A DNA stretch of 64,000 bases from positions 1-64,000 of the forward strand of contig JBGAIH010000031.1 of NCBI GenBank assembly GCA_044225675.1. Direction: 5' to 3'. The translations under genes were made by a program, and so were the position numbers. Positions 51,498-60,275 of the stretch are shown here, in pieces. Position 1 is the first letter of the stretch, and the number at the start of each line of letters is the position of its first letter. The notes under the pieces were generated by a model, which was not told the origin of the DNA, made no database searches, and saw nothing but the letters and a program-made list of their open reading frames with translations. This DNA comes from JACMQX01 sp044225675 (GTDB lineage: Bacteria > Pseudomonadota > Gammaproteobacteria > Burkholderiales > Burkholderiaceae_C).

Positions 51498-52394
51498 TCA
51501 GCCCACCGCCCTGGCCGCCGTCTGCAGATGCTGCTGAAACACCCGCGCGATCGGCGAGAGTTGCTTGCCTTTCTGCCAGACGACGTGCCACTGCGACTCG
51601 ATCGGAAAGCCCGCCACGGGCAGGACCGTCACGCCCTGAGCCGTGCCGTCGTCCTGCAGCGCATGGCGTGAGATGACCGAGATGCCCAGGCCGCCCGCCA
51701 CCGCCTCGCGGATGGCCTCGTTGCTGCCCAGCTCCAGCCGAAGGTCGGGCCGGAAGCGCTCGCGACGGAAGTGCGCATCCACCGCCATGCGTGTGCCCGA
51801 GCCACGCTCGCGCAGGATGAAGCGCTCGGCCTGAAGGTCGCGCAGCGCAACGCGGCGGCGCCGCGCCAGGCGGTGGCCGGCCGGCGCGATGAGCACCAGC
51901 GGATTGGCCATGAACACATGGTCCTCCAGCTCGATGTCGCGCGGCGGCATCGACATGATCGACAGGTCGTCGAGGTTGTCTCGCAGACGTTGCACCACGC
52001 CGTCGCGGTTGAGCACCTCCAGCGAGATGTCGATGTCGGGGTACTTGCCGCAGAAGCTGCCCAGCAGGCGCGGCACGAAGTACTTGGCCGTGCTCACCAC
52101 CGCGACGCGCAGCTTGCCGCGGGTGAGTCCCTTCAGGCCGTCGATGCCTTGCTCGAACGCATCCCATTCGTTCGCAATCGCGCGCGCCGTGCGGGCCAGG
52201 TCGCGGCCCGCGTCGGTCAGATGCACGCGGCGCGAGATCACTTCGTACAGCGGCACCCCGACGGCCTGGCTCACTTCCTTGAGCTGCATCGACGCGGTGG
52301 GCTGTGTGACGTGGCAGGCGAGGGCGGCACGGCTGATGCTGCCGGTGTCGGCCAGTGCCAGAAAGAGCCGCAGTTGGCGAAAAGTGATGTTCAT
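51498..52394 (-). CDS. LysR-family regulator (CbbR/CysB-like group)
   Basis: A 298-residue LysR regulator. The HTH is SISRAALACHVTQPTASMQL, and the effector domain shows GKLRVAVVSTAKYFVPRLLG and RERGSGTRMAVDAHF, stretches typical of the CbbR group that senses carbon-metabolism intermediates. It diverges from an SbtA-family transporter gene with an 88-bp gap, so control of bicarbonate uptake is the natural inference. No RuBisCO genes are in the window. Confidence 0.87.
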   Translation of the reverse strand: MNITFRQLRLFLALADTGSISRAALACHVTQPTASMQLKEVSQAVGVPLYEVISRRVHLTDAGRDLARTARAIANEWDAFEQGIDGLKGLTRGKLRVAVVSTAKYFVPRLLGSFCGKYPDIDISLEVLNRDGVVQRLRDNLDDLSIMSMPPRDIELEDHVFMANPLVLIAPAGHRLARRRRVALRDLQAERFILRERGSGTRMAVDAHFRRERFRPDLRLELGSNEAIREAVAGGLGISVISRHALQDDGTAQGVTVLPVAGFPIESQWHVVWQKGKQLSPIARVFQQHLQTAARAVG

Positions 52395-52401
52395 CGACTT
52401 T

Positions 52402-52417
52402 TACCTATGGATCGGTA
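52402..52417. promoter_or_regulatory. Inverted repeat in the LysR/sbtA divergent gap
   Basis: TACC (52402-52405) and GGTA (52414-52417) frame an 8-bp spacer, within an AT-rich 88-bp gap that also has ATCGA near both ends (52393-52397 and 52425-52430). This is where a LysR protein would bind; the exact site is uncertain. Confidence 0.35.
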
Positions 52418-52482
52418 GCTGATTATCGATTTTACTCAATGACAGCTCGCGCCTAGGATCGCGCCACCTGGAGAAACACATC

Positions 52483-53505
52483 ATGAACAACCTGCTCGAT
52501 CCGGCCATCCTTTTCTTCGTGTTCGGCGTGGCGGCCGGTGCCCTCAAATCTAACCTGGAGGTGCCGCCTGCCGTTGCCAAGTTCCTGTCGCTTTACCTGC
52601 TCATGGCCCTCGGCCTGAAGGGCGGCTTCGCGCTGGCGCACTCGGGGCTCGGCGCTGAGGTGCTCGTCAGCCTGTTCGCGGCCATGCTCATGGCCTTCAT
52701 CGTGCCGGCGCTGGGCTACCAGCTGCTGCGTCGCCGGCTGTCGCCCTTCGACGCGGCGGCGATCGCGGCGTCCTACGGCTCGGTGAGCGCCGTCACCTTT
52801 GTCACCGCCATGCAGTACCTGGAGTCCAACCAGCTCGCGCCCGGTGGCCACATGGCGGTCGCAATGGTGCTGATGGAGTCGCCCGCGATCATCATGGCCG
52901 TGTTGCTTGCCAACCGGCTGCGGCATGCACAGGCGGCGGTCGCGGCGCCCGGCGCGCTGAGGGTGTCGGCCTCCGGCGCCGCCGTCGCGCTGCCCGGTGG
53001 TGGCGGTGGCGGGCCCACGCTCGGCCGCATCCTGCACGAGTCCTTCACCGACGGCGCCCACCTGCTGCTGCTGGGCGCAATGGCGGTGGGCTACCTCAGC
53101 GGCGACGCCGGCAAGGCGGTGATGGCGCCGTTCTCCAGCGACCTGTTCAAGGGCATGCTGGCGTTCTTCCTGCTCGACATGGGTCTGATGGTGGCGCGCA
53201 ACTTCGGCGCGGTGCGGGGTCGCTCGCCGCTGCTGCTGGCCTATGCGAGCGTCGGCCCGCTGGTGCATGCGGCCATCGCGCTGGCCCTGTCGGCGCTGCT
53301 GGGCCTGCCGGCCGCGGACGCCGCGCTGCTGATGGTCCTGTCGGCCAGCGCCTCCTACATCGTCGTGCCGGCCGTGCTGCGCTATGCGGTGCCCGAGGCC
53401 AACCCCTCGCTGTACTTCGGCCTGTCGCTGGGTGTGACCTTTCCGCTGAACATCCTCGTGGGAATTCCGCTGTACACCTGGGTGGCGGTCCGGGTGCTGG
53501 GCTAG
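52483..53505 (+). CDS. SbtA-family sodium-dependent bicarbonate transporter
   Basis: A 340-residue membrane protein of the DUF897/SbtA family with about ten hydrophobic segments. Recognised stretches are NLEVPPAVAKFLSLYLLMAL, ALGLKGGFALAHSG, ASYGSVSAVTFVTAMQYLE, and ASASYIVVPAVLRYAVPEAN. Cyanobacterial SbtA imports bicarbonate with sodium; members in heterotrophs are little studied and may carry other anions. A glycine-rich cytoplasmic loop (residues 160-180) replaces the usual regulatory loop. Its partner SbtB is not seen nearby. Confidence 0.85.
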   Translation: MNNLLDPAILFFVFGVAAGALKSNLEVPPAVAKFLSLYLLMALGLKGGFALAHSGLGAEVLVSLFAAMLMAFIVPALGYQLLRRRLSPFDAAAIAASYGSVSAVTFVTAMQYLESNQLAPGGHMAVAMVLMESPAIIMAVLLANRLRHAQAAVAAPGALRVSASGAAVALPGGGGGGPTLGRILHESFTDGAHLLLLGAMAVGYLSGDAGKAVMAPFSSDLFKGMLAFFLLDMGLMVARNFGAVRGRSPLLLAYASVGPLVHAAIALALSALLGLPAADAALLMVLSASASYIVVPAVLRYAVPEANPSLYFGLSLGVTFPLNILVGIPLYTWVAVRVLG

Positions 53506-53508
53506 GAA

Positions 53509-54561
53509 TCAGCCCTGCTGCGGTCTGGACTTGCCGGCCGCCCGCAGCTGCGTCGACCCGCGCAGCACCAGCGCGGGCCGGATGCTGGAGACCGAGGCCA
53601 CGGTCTGCGCCACCGGTTCCGCGCCGTCTCCGGTCAGGTCGTTGAGCACGAGCCCGGCCGTCATGGCCGACACATCGGCCACCGGCAGGCTCACCGTCGT
53701 GATGCCGCCGCCCACCAGGCTGAACCAGGGTGGGTCGCCGTAGCCGACGATCGAAATGCCTTCGGGATAGGCGATGCCGCCGGCCTGCAGCCCCTGCAGC
53801 GCACCGAGCGTGAGTTCCGAGCTGCCCAGCACCAGGCCGGTGGGGCGGACCTTCAGGCGCAGCATCAGGCCGATGGCCTGCCGCGCGAACTCCGGCCGGG
53901 GCGGCCCGAGCCAGGTGGTCGACGCGTCCAGGCCCGCCTGCTCCATGGCCTGCCGAAAACCCTCGAAGCGCGAGCGGCCGGAGCTCATGGTGGTGGTCGT
54001 GCCGATGTAGGCGATCGCGCGGTGCCCGTACTGGATCAGGTGGTGCGTGGCCGCGTGCGTGCCGCTGTGGTCGTCGATGGTGACGGCGTCGGTGTCCAGC
54101 TCGGCGTGGCGGCGCACGAGCTGCACCGTCCGCACCTGCCGCAGCATCGCCAGCGTCTCGGGCCGCGGTGCGCTCGTGAGGGTGACGATGACGCCGGCCG
54201 CCCGGGCCTCGAGCATCGCGCGCACGTCGCGCATCTCGCGCTCGGGGTCGTCCTCGGTGACGGACAGCGCGAGCTGGTAGCCCTTGCCGGCCAGCGTGTC
54301 GGCCACCCGCTTGGCGACCGAGGCATAGAAGTCGTTCTGGATGTCGGGGATCACGAGCCCGACGAGCAGGCTGTGGGCATTGCGGATGGTCCGCGCCGAC
54401 GCGTTGGCCACATAGCCCATGGCGTCGGCCGCGCTGCGCACCCGCGCCTTGGTCAGCGCATTGATCTTCGGGTGGCCGGCCAGCGCCCGCGACACGGTGG
54501 CATGCGAGATGCCCAGTTCGCGCGCGATGTCGCGGATGGTGACGGCGGTGGAGTCCTTCAT
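53509..54561 (-). CDS. LacI-family transcriptional repressor
   Basis: A 350-residue repressor. The N-terminal HTH is TIRDIARELGISHATVSRALAG followed by the hinge helix NASARTIRNA. The sugar-binding-type effector domain begins LLVGLVIPDIQNDFYASVAKR. It lies 42 bp after the enolase-like gene on the same strand, as the last gene of the APH-kinase/enolase operon, so autoregulation is likely. Its target is plausibly the perfect palindrome with a central CG at 56973-56988, the usual form of LacI operators. Confidence 0.9.
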   Translation of the reverse strand: MKDSTAVTIRDIARELGISHATVSRALAGHPKINALTKARVRSAADAMGYVANASARTIRNAHSLLVGLVIPDIQNDFYASVAKRVADTLAGKGYQLALSVTEDDPEREMRDVRAMLEARAAGVIVTLTSAPRPETLAMLRQVRTVQLVRRHAELDTDAVTIDDHSGTHAATHHLIQYGHRAIAYIGTTTTMSSGRSRFEGFRQAMEQAGLDASTTWLGPPRPEFARQAIGLMLRLKVRPTGLVLGSSELTLGALQGLQAGGIAYPEGISIVGYGDPPWFSLVGGGITTVSLPVADVSAMTAGLVLNDLTGDGAEPVAQTVASVSSIRPALVLRGSTQLRAAGKSRPQQG

Positions 54562-54603
54562 GGCGCGTTCATCGCCGCGTCGCACGCGAGGGGAAGTCGG
54601 CTT

Positions 54604-55899
54604 TCATGCACCCGGGGTTGGCTTCATCGGCAAGGCGGCCCGGCCGGCAAAGCTTGCCAGCTCGCCCATCGACGACTCGATGCGCAGGCCTTCATTCCAT
54701 TTTGCCATGCGCTCCGAGCGTGCGAATGAGCCGACCTTGAACTGCCCGGTGTCCCAGCCCGTGGCCAGGTGCATGATGGTGACGTCCTCAGTCTCGCCCG
54801 AGCGGGCCGACACCACCATGCCCCAGCCCAGTTCGCGCGCGGCCTGCACGGCCTCGAAAGTCTCGGTGACGGTGCCGGCCTGGTTGGGCTTGATCAGCAC
54901 CGCATTGCACGCGCCGTCGCGTGCCGAGTCGCGCACGCGCTGCGCATGCGTGACGAGAAAGTCGTCGCCGATCAGCTGCACCCGCTCGCCGAGCGCGCGG
55001 GTGATGGCCTGCATGCCGCGGGCATCGTCCTCGCCCACCGGGTCTTCGAGCGACAGGATGGGGTAGCGCGCGACCCAGCCGCACAGCACCTCGATCCAGG
55101 CATCCGTGTCGTACTCGCGGCCGTCGAGCGCGAGCTTGTAGCGGCCGTTGCTGCCGAACTCCGACGCCGCCACATCCAGCGAGATCATCACCTCGCCGTG
55201 GTGGTAGCCTGCCGCCTCGATCGAGCGCACCAGCATCTCGAGCGCCTCCTCGTTGGAGCGGAAGTCGGGCCACCAGCCGCCCTCGTCGGCCACGCCGGCC
55301 TGCCGTCCGAGACCGATCATGAGATTGCCGGCGGCGCGGTAGACCTCGGCCACCATGACCAGGGCTTCGTCGAAGCTCTGCGCGCCCACGGGCATGACCA
55401 GCAGGTCCTGGATGTCGATGCGGCGCCCCGCGTGCGCTCCGCCGCCGAAGATCTGCACCTCGGGCAGCGGCATGCGGACCGGCCGGCCTTGCGCCAGGTG
55501 CCGCCACAGCGGCACGCCGGCCGCATTCGCCGCCGCGTTGAGCACGGCCATCGACACCGCGATGGTCGCATTGCCGCCGAGGCGGGCCTTGTTGGGCGTG
55601 CCGTCCAGCGCGATCAGCCGCAGGTCGACGCCCGCCTGGTCGAATGCGTCCATGCCGCGCAAGGCCGCAGCGATCGGGCCGTTGACGTTGTTCACGGCCT
55701 GCGTCACGCCGAATCCTCCAAGGGCCTCGCCGCCGTCGCGCAGGTCGATCGCCTCGTTGCTGCCGCGCGAGGCGCCGGCCGGCGCCATGCCACGGCCGAC
55801 GGCGCCGCCTTCGAGGTGGACTTCCGCCTCCACCGTGGGGCGGCCGCGCGAGTCCCAGATGCGGCGGCCGACGATCTGGCGGATGGTGGTGGTGTTCAT
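54604..55899 (-). CDS. Enolase paralogue with altered active-site loops
   Basis: A 431-residue enolase-superfamily protein alignable to E. coli enolase over its full length. Conserved are the metal ligands and catalytic residues in ADEGGWWPDF, SLDVAASEF, SLEDPVGEDD, IGDDFLVT, VLIKPNQAG and FKVGSFARSER. Changed are loop 1 (PAGASRGSNEA for PSGASTGSREA), loop 2 (GGGAHAGRRIDIQD, with Ala for the Glu before the His and Asp for the catalytic-pair Glu), and SARSGETED, where the phosphate-region His of SHRSGETED is Ala. It probably handles a substrate other than 2-phosphoglycerate. It overlaps the APH-type kinase gene by 4 bp. Confidence 0.9.
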   Translation of the reverse strand: MNTTTIRQIVGRRIWDSRGRPTVEAEVHLEGGAVGRGMAPAGASRGSNEAIDLRDGGEALGGFGVTQAVNNVNGPIAAALRGMDAFDQAGVDLRLIALDGTPNKARLGGNATIAVSMAVLNAAANAAGVPLWRHLAQGRPVRMPLPEVQIFGGGAHAGRRIDIQDLLVMPVGAQSFDEALVMVAEVYRAAGNLMIGLGRQAGVADEGGWWPDFRSNEEALEMLVRSIEAAGYHHGEVMISLDVAASEFGSNGRYKLALDGREYDTDAWIEVLCGWVARYPILSLEDPVGEDDARGMQAITRALGERVQLIGDDFLVTHAQRVRDSARDGACNAVLIKPNQAGTVTETFEAVQAARELGWGMVVSARSGETEDVTIMHLATGWDTGQFKVGSFARSERMAKWNEGLRIESSMGELASFAGRAALPMKPTPGA

Positions 55900-56915
55900 T
55901 GAAAGAGCCTGTTCCAGAGATCGCGCAGGCTGGCCAGCGAGCTGGCCGGCCTGTCGAGGGCTTGGGTTGCGAAGTCGCGCACGCGCTGGCGGACGCGCTC
56001 GTCGGTGAGGTATTCCACGGGCGACTTGCCGTCGATGCGGGCCAGCAGCAGGGCGGGCAGAAGGGTGGTGGCGCGCTGCTCGATGTCCGCGTGCGGCTCC
56101 CAGCGCACGCCGGCCAGGTAGGTCTCGGCCAGCATGGTGTAGCAGGCGAGGTAGCCGCTGCGCGCCTCGGGGCGCCACATGCACTTGAGCAGCAGATGGT
56201 TGAGGCAGAAGGCGATGTCGAAGGCCGGATCGCCATAGGTTGCGCATTCCGCGTCCACCAGGACGGGGCCCTGCGGCCCGACCAGGATGTTCTTGGGACT
56301 CACGTCGCCATGCACCAGCGCAAGCCGTGTCGCGTCGGTCCGCCGGATCAGCGCATGCAGCACGGTTGCCTGCGCCGGGTGGGACTGCGCCGCTGCGGCA
56401 AAGTACGGCTCCAGCCGCAGCGCCGAAAAATTCACGTGGTTGCCAAATGCGGCCGCTACCTCGGGTCGGCCGGCGGTGGCGTCGTGGATCGCCACGAGCG
56501 CCCGGGCCACCGCGCGTGCCGTGGCCGGGTCGGCACGGCCGGCCAGCAGCTGGGACTTCCAAACCGGGTAGTCCGCCGGTTCCAGGAAGTCCATGGCGAA
56601 GGCGCGCGTGACGCCGTCCTGCCCACGCAGCCGGGGCACCGCATCGGGCACGATCGCTGCGGCCGCGCGCAGCCAGGCAGCTTCGGCGTCGCTGCGCTCC
56701 ACGGGCGCGCTCCAGTCGCTTGCCACCTTGAGCTTGGGCAGGGCGCGCTTGATGCAGATGCAGCGGCCCGGCAGGTCGGCACGCACGATCAGCGACGAAA
56801 CGCCGCCGGCCAGCGGGGTGAAGCGGGGACGCTCCCCGGGCGCAGCCCAGCCCATCCGCAGCAGCGCACCGGTCAGCTCGGCGGCTTCATCGGCGGTGAG
56901 CGCGGTGGCTTCCAT
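55896..56915 (-). CDS. APH-family small-molecule kinase (aminoglycoside/choline kinase fold)
   Basis: A 339-residue phosphotransferase. The catalytic loop is ALVHGDVSPKNILVG with Asp and Asn, and the metal-binding DFG-equivalent is VLVDAECATYGDPAFDIAFCL. The nucleotide-binding N-lobe includes RCICIKRALPKLKVASDW. The fold is shared by antibiotic, choline, methylthioribose and homoserine kinases, so the substrate cannot be named. It heads a minus-strand operon with the enolase paralogue (ATGA overlap) and a LacI repressor, suggesting metabolite phosphorylation followed by an enolase-type reaction rather than resistance. Confidence 0.86.
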   Translation of the reverse strand: MEATALTADEAAELTGALLRMGWAAPGERPRFTPLAGGVSSLIVRADLPGRCICIKRALPKLKVASDWSAPVERSDAEAAWLRAAAAIVPDAVPRLRGQDGVTRAFAMDFLEPADYPVWKSQLLAGRADPATARAVARALVAIHDATAGRPEVAAAFGNHVNFSALRLEPYFAAAAQSHPAQATVLHALIRRTDATRLALVHGDVSPKNILVGPQGPVLVDAECATYGDPAFDIAFCLNHLLLKCMWRPEARSGYLACYTMLAETYLAGVRWEPHADIEQRATTLLPALLLARIDGKSPVEYLTDERVRQRVRDFATQALDRPASSLASLRDLWNRLFQ

Positions 56916-56963
56916 CAACGGGGGACTCTCCTGGCAGGCGCCGCCATGCACGGGCTGGCGGCT

Positions 56964-56991
56964 TGGTGTTGGATGCACACGTGTGCATAAT
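56964..56991 (+). promoter_or_regulatory. Promoter with embedded 16-bp palindromic operator
   Basis: The perfect palindrome ATGCACACGTGTGCAT occupies 56973-56988, between the divergent kinase and CMD-family genes. It lies inside a plus-strand promoter candidate: TTGGTG (56964-56969), 16-bp spacer, CATAAT (56986-56991). The placement in the spacer and over the -10, and the central CG, fit a LacI-type operator controlled by the repressor at 53509-54561. Confidence 0.7.
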
Positions 56992-57044
56992 GAGCGCATT
57001 CTAGTCCGCCCCCCGCGCAGACGTCAAACCCGGCAGGAGACCCG

Positions 57045-57593
57045 ATGGCCCGCATTCCCTACCTCGAACAGTCCGACCTGGCGCCGCAGGACCAGGACGT
57101 GCTGGTGCGCCGATTCCACCTGTGGCAGGCGCTGGCCAATGCACCGGCGGCCAGCCGCTCGTTCCAGGCGATGGTCAACTACATCTGGGAGCGCTGCGGC
57201 CTGCCGCGCCGGCAGGTGGAGCTGGCCATCCTGCAGGTGGGCTACCTCACGCGCGCCGAGTACGAGTGGGTGCACCACATCCGGCTCGGCCTGCAGAACG
57301 GCGTGGAGCCGCGCGACATCCTGGCCATCGGCGACGAGACGGCCGGCCGCACGACGCATCTGCCCGAGGCCGAGCGGCTGCTGCTGCGGGCCGCGCGCGA
57401 GATGACGCGGGGCGGCGAGGTGAGCGCCGCCACCTTCGAGGCGCTGCGCGCGCATTTCGACAACGACCTGCTGGTGAATCTGGTCATGACCATCGCCTTC
57501 TACAACGGCGTGGCCATTCTGCTCAAGTCCCTCGACATCCGGGTCGAGGACGAGCACCGCCAGGTGCTGGCGCAGTACCCGTTCGCTGCGTGA
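57045..57593 (+). CDS. Carboxymuconolactone decarboxylase (AhpD-like) family protein
   Basis: A 182-residue all-helical protein of the CMD family. The core motif is QVELAILQVGYLTRAEYEWVHHIRLG; this is the variant with Glu and His in place of the CxxC redox pair of AhpD, so it should act as a decarboxylase or hydrolase-like enzyme rather than a peroxidase. It has CAGGAG-type purines upstream and is followed after 11 bp by an acyl-CoA ligase gene. Confidence 0.87.
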   Translation: MARIPYLEQSDLAPQDQDVLVRRFHLWQALANAPAASRSFQAMVNYIWERCGLPRRQVELAILQVGYLTRAEYEWVHHIRLGLQNGVEPRDILAIGDETAGRTTHLPEAERLLLRAAREMTRGGEVSAATFEALRAHFDNDLLVNLVMTIAFYNGVAILLKSLDIRVEDEHRQVLAQYPFAA

Positions 57594-57604
57594 GAGGAGC
57601 TGAC

Positions 57605-59278
57605 ATGCAGCAACCGGCCTCTGCGTCATTCACTCACTCATCCTTGCCCTCGGCCGACGCCGCGTCCGGCCTGTCCGGCCGCAGCCTCGCCCAGGGCCTG
57701 GACCCGGGCCTCAGTGGCGTGTCGTCAGGGGTGTCGTCGGGCCTGACCCTGGGCCAGCTCGTGCGCGAGGCGCTGCGCGGGCGCGATTCGCGCATCGCCT
57801 TCGTGCAGGACGGGCGCAGCTGGACCTACGGCGAGACCTCGCGCCACATCTATTCGCTGGCGCGGGCGCTGCAGGCGCGCGGCCTGCGGGCGGGCGACGG
57901 GCTGGCGATGCTGCTGCTCAACCGGCCCGAGACCTTCTTCGTGCAGGCCGCCGCCTGGGTGATCGGCGCGCGGGTCACCGCGCTCAATGCCCTGGCCGGG
58001 CCGCAGGACCTGCGCCATGTGCTGGCCGATGCCGAGATCCGTCTGCTGGTGCACGACGAGGCGCTGGCCGACCGCGCCCGCACGGCGGCGCGCGAGGCGG
58101 GCTGCGAAGGCGTCGCCTCGCTGGGCGCCCGCCGGGCCGACGACCTGATGGTCCAGGCTGCGGGCCTGCCCGATGCGCCCTTCGTCACGCCCGGCTCGGA
58201 GTCGGACATCGCCCGCATCGCCTACACCGGCGGCACCACCGGCCAGCCCAAGGGAGTGATCCTGCCGCACCGCGCCATGGTGCAGCAGCTCATGATGATG
58301 CTCGGCGCCTACCAGTGGCCGCAGGAGGTGCGCATCCTGCTGAGCACGCCGCTCAGCCACGCGGCCGGCTCGCTCGTGCTGCCCACGCTCGTGCGGGGCG
58401 GCAGCGTTCACCTGCTCACGCGCTTCGATCCCGACGAGTTCGTGCGGACGGTGCGCAGCGAGCACATCACCACCACCTGGCTGGTGCCCACCATGATCGG
58501 GGGGCTGCTGCAGCGGCCGCAGTGCGCGCCCGGCGAGATGCCCAGCCTGGCCACCGCCATCTACGGCGCGGCGCCCATTGCACCGGCGCGGCTGACCGAG
58601 GCGCTGGAGCGCATCGGCCCGGTGTTCATGCAGCACTTCGGCCAGACCGAGGCGCCCAACACCATCTGCCTGCTGCGCAAGGAGGAGCACGACCCGGTCG
58701 GGCATCCCGAGCGTCTGGCCTCGTGCGGCCGGCCCATCACCGGCATCGAGGTCGCGATGCTCGACGCCAGCGGCAACGAGGTGGCCGACGGCGCGGACGG
58801 CGAGCTGTGCGTGCGCGGCCGCCTGGTGATGGACGGCTACTGGAAGCGTCCCGAGGAGACCGCCCGCACCTTCGCGCACGGCTGGCTGCACACGGGCGAC
58901 GTCGCCCGGCGCGACGCCGACGGCTATGTCTACATCGTCGACCGCATCAAGGACATGATCATCACCGGCGGCTTCAATGTGTTTCCGCGCGAGGTCGAGG
59001 ATGCGCTGGCCACCCATCCGGCGGTGGCCGCCTGCGCGGTGGTCGGCGTGCCCGACGACGTCTGGGGCGAGGCGGTCAAGGCCTTCGTGGTGCTGCGCGA
59101 GGGCCGCGAGGCCGACGCGCAGGCCCTGGCCGCCCACGTGCGCGAACTCAAGGGCGCCGTGCAGGCGCCGAAGTCGGTGGACTTCGTGGCTGCCTTGCCG
59201 AGCACGCCTGTCGGCAAGGTGGACCGCAAGGCGCTGCGCCAGCCTTACTGGGCCGGCCGGGTCGACGGCGTGCGCTGA
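57605..59278 (+). CDS. AMP-dependent acyl-CoA ligase
   Basis: A 557-residue ANL-superfamily ligase that activates a carboxylic acid as its CoA thioester. The AMP-binding motif is IAYTGGTTGQPKGVILPHRA, A5 is QHFGQTEAPNT, A7/A8 are TGDVARRDADGYVYIVDRIK and ITGGFNVFPREVEDAL, and the catalytic Lys lies in the C-terminal GKVDRKALR. The first 45 residues are Ser/Gly-rich and outside the fold. The substrate is unknown. The 3' end overlaps the convergent livM gene by 34 bp. Confidence 0.92.
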   Translation: MQQPASASFTHSSLPSADAASGLSGRSLAQGLDPGLSGVSSGVSSGLTLGQLVREALRGRDSRIAFVQDGRSWTYGETSRHIYSLARALQARGLRAGDGLAMLLLNRPETFFVQAAAWVIGARVTALNALAGPQDLRHVLADAEIRLLVHDEALADRARTAAREAGCEGVASLGARRADDLMVQAAGLPDAPFVTPGSESDIARIAYTGGTTGQPKGVILPHRAMVQQLMMMLGAYQWPQEVRILLSTPLSHAAGSLVLPTLVRGGSVHLLTRFDPDEFVRTVRSEHITTTWLVPTMIGGLLQRPQCAPGEMPSLATAIYGAAPIAPARLTEALERIGPVFMQHFGQTEAPNTICLLRKEEHDPVGHPERLASCGRPITGIEVAMLDASGNEVADGADGELCVRGRLVMDGYWKRPEETARTFAHGWLHTGDVARRDADGYVYIVDRIKDMIITGGFNVFPREVEDALATHPAVAACAVVGVPDDVWGEAVKAFVVLREGREADAQALAAHVRELKGAVQAPKSVDFVAALPSTPVGKVDRKALRQPYWAGRVDGVR

Positions 59279-60273
59279 CGCCGCGCCAGCCAGTTGCGCA
59301 CCTCGCCGACGATGCCGTCGCGGAAGGTGAGCACGCAGATGATGAACACCACGCCCTGCATCACGGTGACCCACGAGCCGAACTGCGTGAGGTAGTTGAA
59401 CATCGCCAGGATCACGAAGGCGCCCACCACCGGCCCCAGCAGCGTGGCCGTGCCGCCCAGAATGGTCATGAGCACCACCTCGCCCGACACCGCCCAGTGA
59501 ATGCCGGTGAGCGACGCGATCTGGAACACCAGCGTCTGCGTGGCGCCGGCCAGGCCGGCCAGCGCGGCCGACAGCACGAAGGCGACGAACTTGTACTGGC
59601 TGGTCTTGTAGCCCAGCGAGATTGCACGCGCCTCGTTCTGCCGGATGCCCGCGAGCACCCAGCCGAACGGTGAGTGCACGGCCCGGTGGATCACGGCCAT
59701 GCCGATGCCGAAGATCGCGAGCACCAGGTAGTAGAGGTTGAGCTGCTGGTCGAGGTCGACCAGGCCGAACAACTTGCCGCGCGGCACCGACTGGATGCCG
59801 TCCTCGCCGCCCGACAGCGGCGTCTGCAGGGCGTAGAAGTACAGCAGCTGCGCGAGCGCCAGCGTCACCATCGAGAAGGCGATGCCATGGCGCTTGGTGG
59901 CCACCGCGCCGAAGATCGCGCCCATCAGCGTGGCCGCCGCGGTGCCGGCCAGGATGCCCATCTCGGGCGACAGGCCGTAGTTCTTCATGAGGTAGGCCGT
60001 CACATAGGCCGCCCCGCCGAAGTAGGCGGCGTGGCCGAAGGACAGCAGGCCCACATAGCCCAGCAGCAGGTTGAAGGCGCCGGCAAAGAGGGCCCAGCAC
60101 AGCGCGTTCATGAGGAACACCGGATAGACCACGAAAGGCGCGACCAGCCCCGCGACGATCGCCGCAGCCAGCAGGAATCGGCCGTCGCGGTAGAAGGCGG
60201 GCGGCGATGCAGGCGTGGTGGGCGGGGTGGCCGAAGAGGTCGCCGAAGGGGTGGCCGGTTGGCTTGCGTTCAT
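59245..60273 (-). CDS. livM: Branched-chain amino acid type ABC transporter permease LivM
   Basis: A 342-residue inner-membrane permease. After a Ser/Thr/Pro-rich N-tail of 25 residues come about ten hydrophobic segments with the LivM motifs LLLGYVGLLSFGHAAYFGGA and SPFGWVLAGIRQNEARAISLGYK (the coupling helix). ATG 60273 is chosen over the ATG 6 bp upstream because the GGGAG site is then 7 nt away. It lies 2 bp after livH. The C-terminal 11 codons are antisense to the end of the acyl-CoA ligase gene. Confidence 0.92.
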   Translation of the reverse strand: MNASQPATPSATSSATPPTTPASPPAFYRDGRFLLAAAIVAGLVAPFVVYPVFLMNALCWALFAGAFNLLLGYVGLLSFGHAAYFGGAAYVTAYLMKNYGLSPEMGILAGTAAATLMGAIFGAVATKRHGIAFSMVTLALAQLLYFYALQTPLSGGEDGIQSVPRGKLFGLVDLDQQLNLYYLVLAIFGIGMAVIHRAVHSPFGWVLAGIRQNEARAISLGYKTSQYKFVAFVLSAALAGLAGATQTLVFQIASLTGIHWAVSGEVVLMTILGGTATLLGPVVGAFVILAMFNYLTQFGSWVTVMQGVVFIICVLTFRDGIVGEVRNWLARRQRTPSTRPAQ

Positions 60274-60275
60274 GA

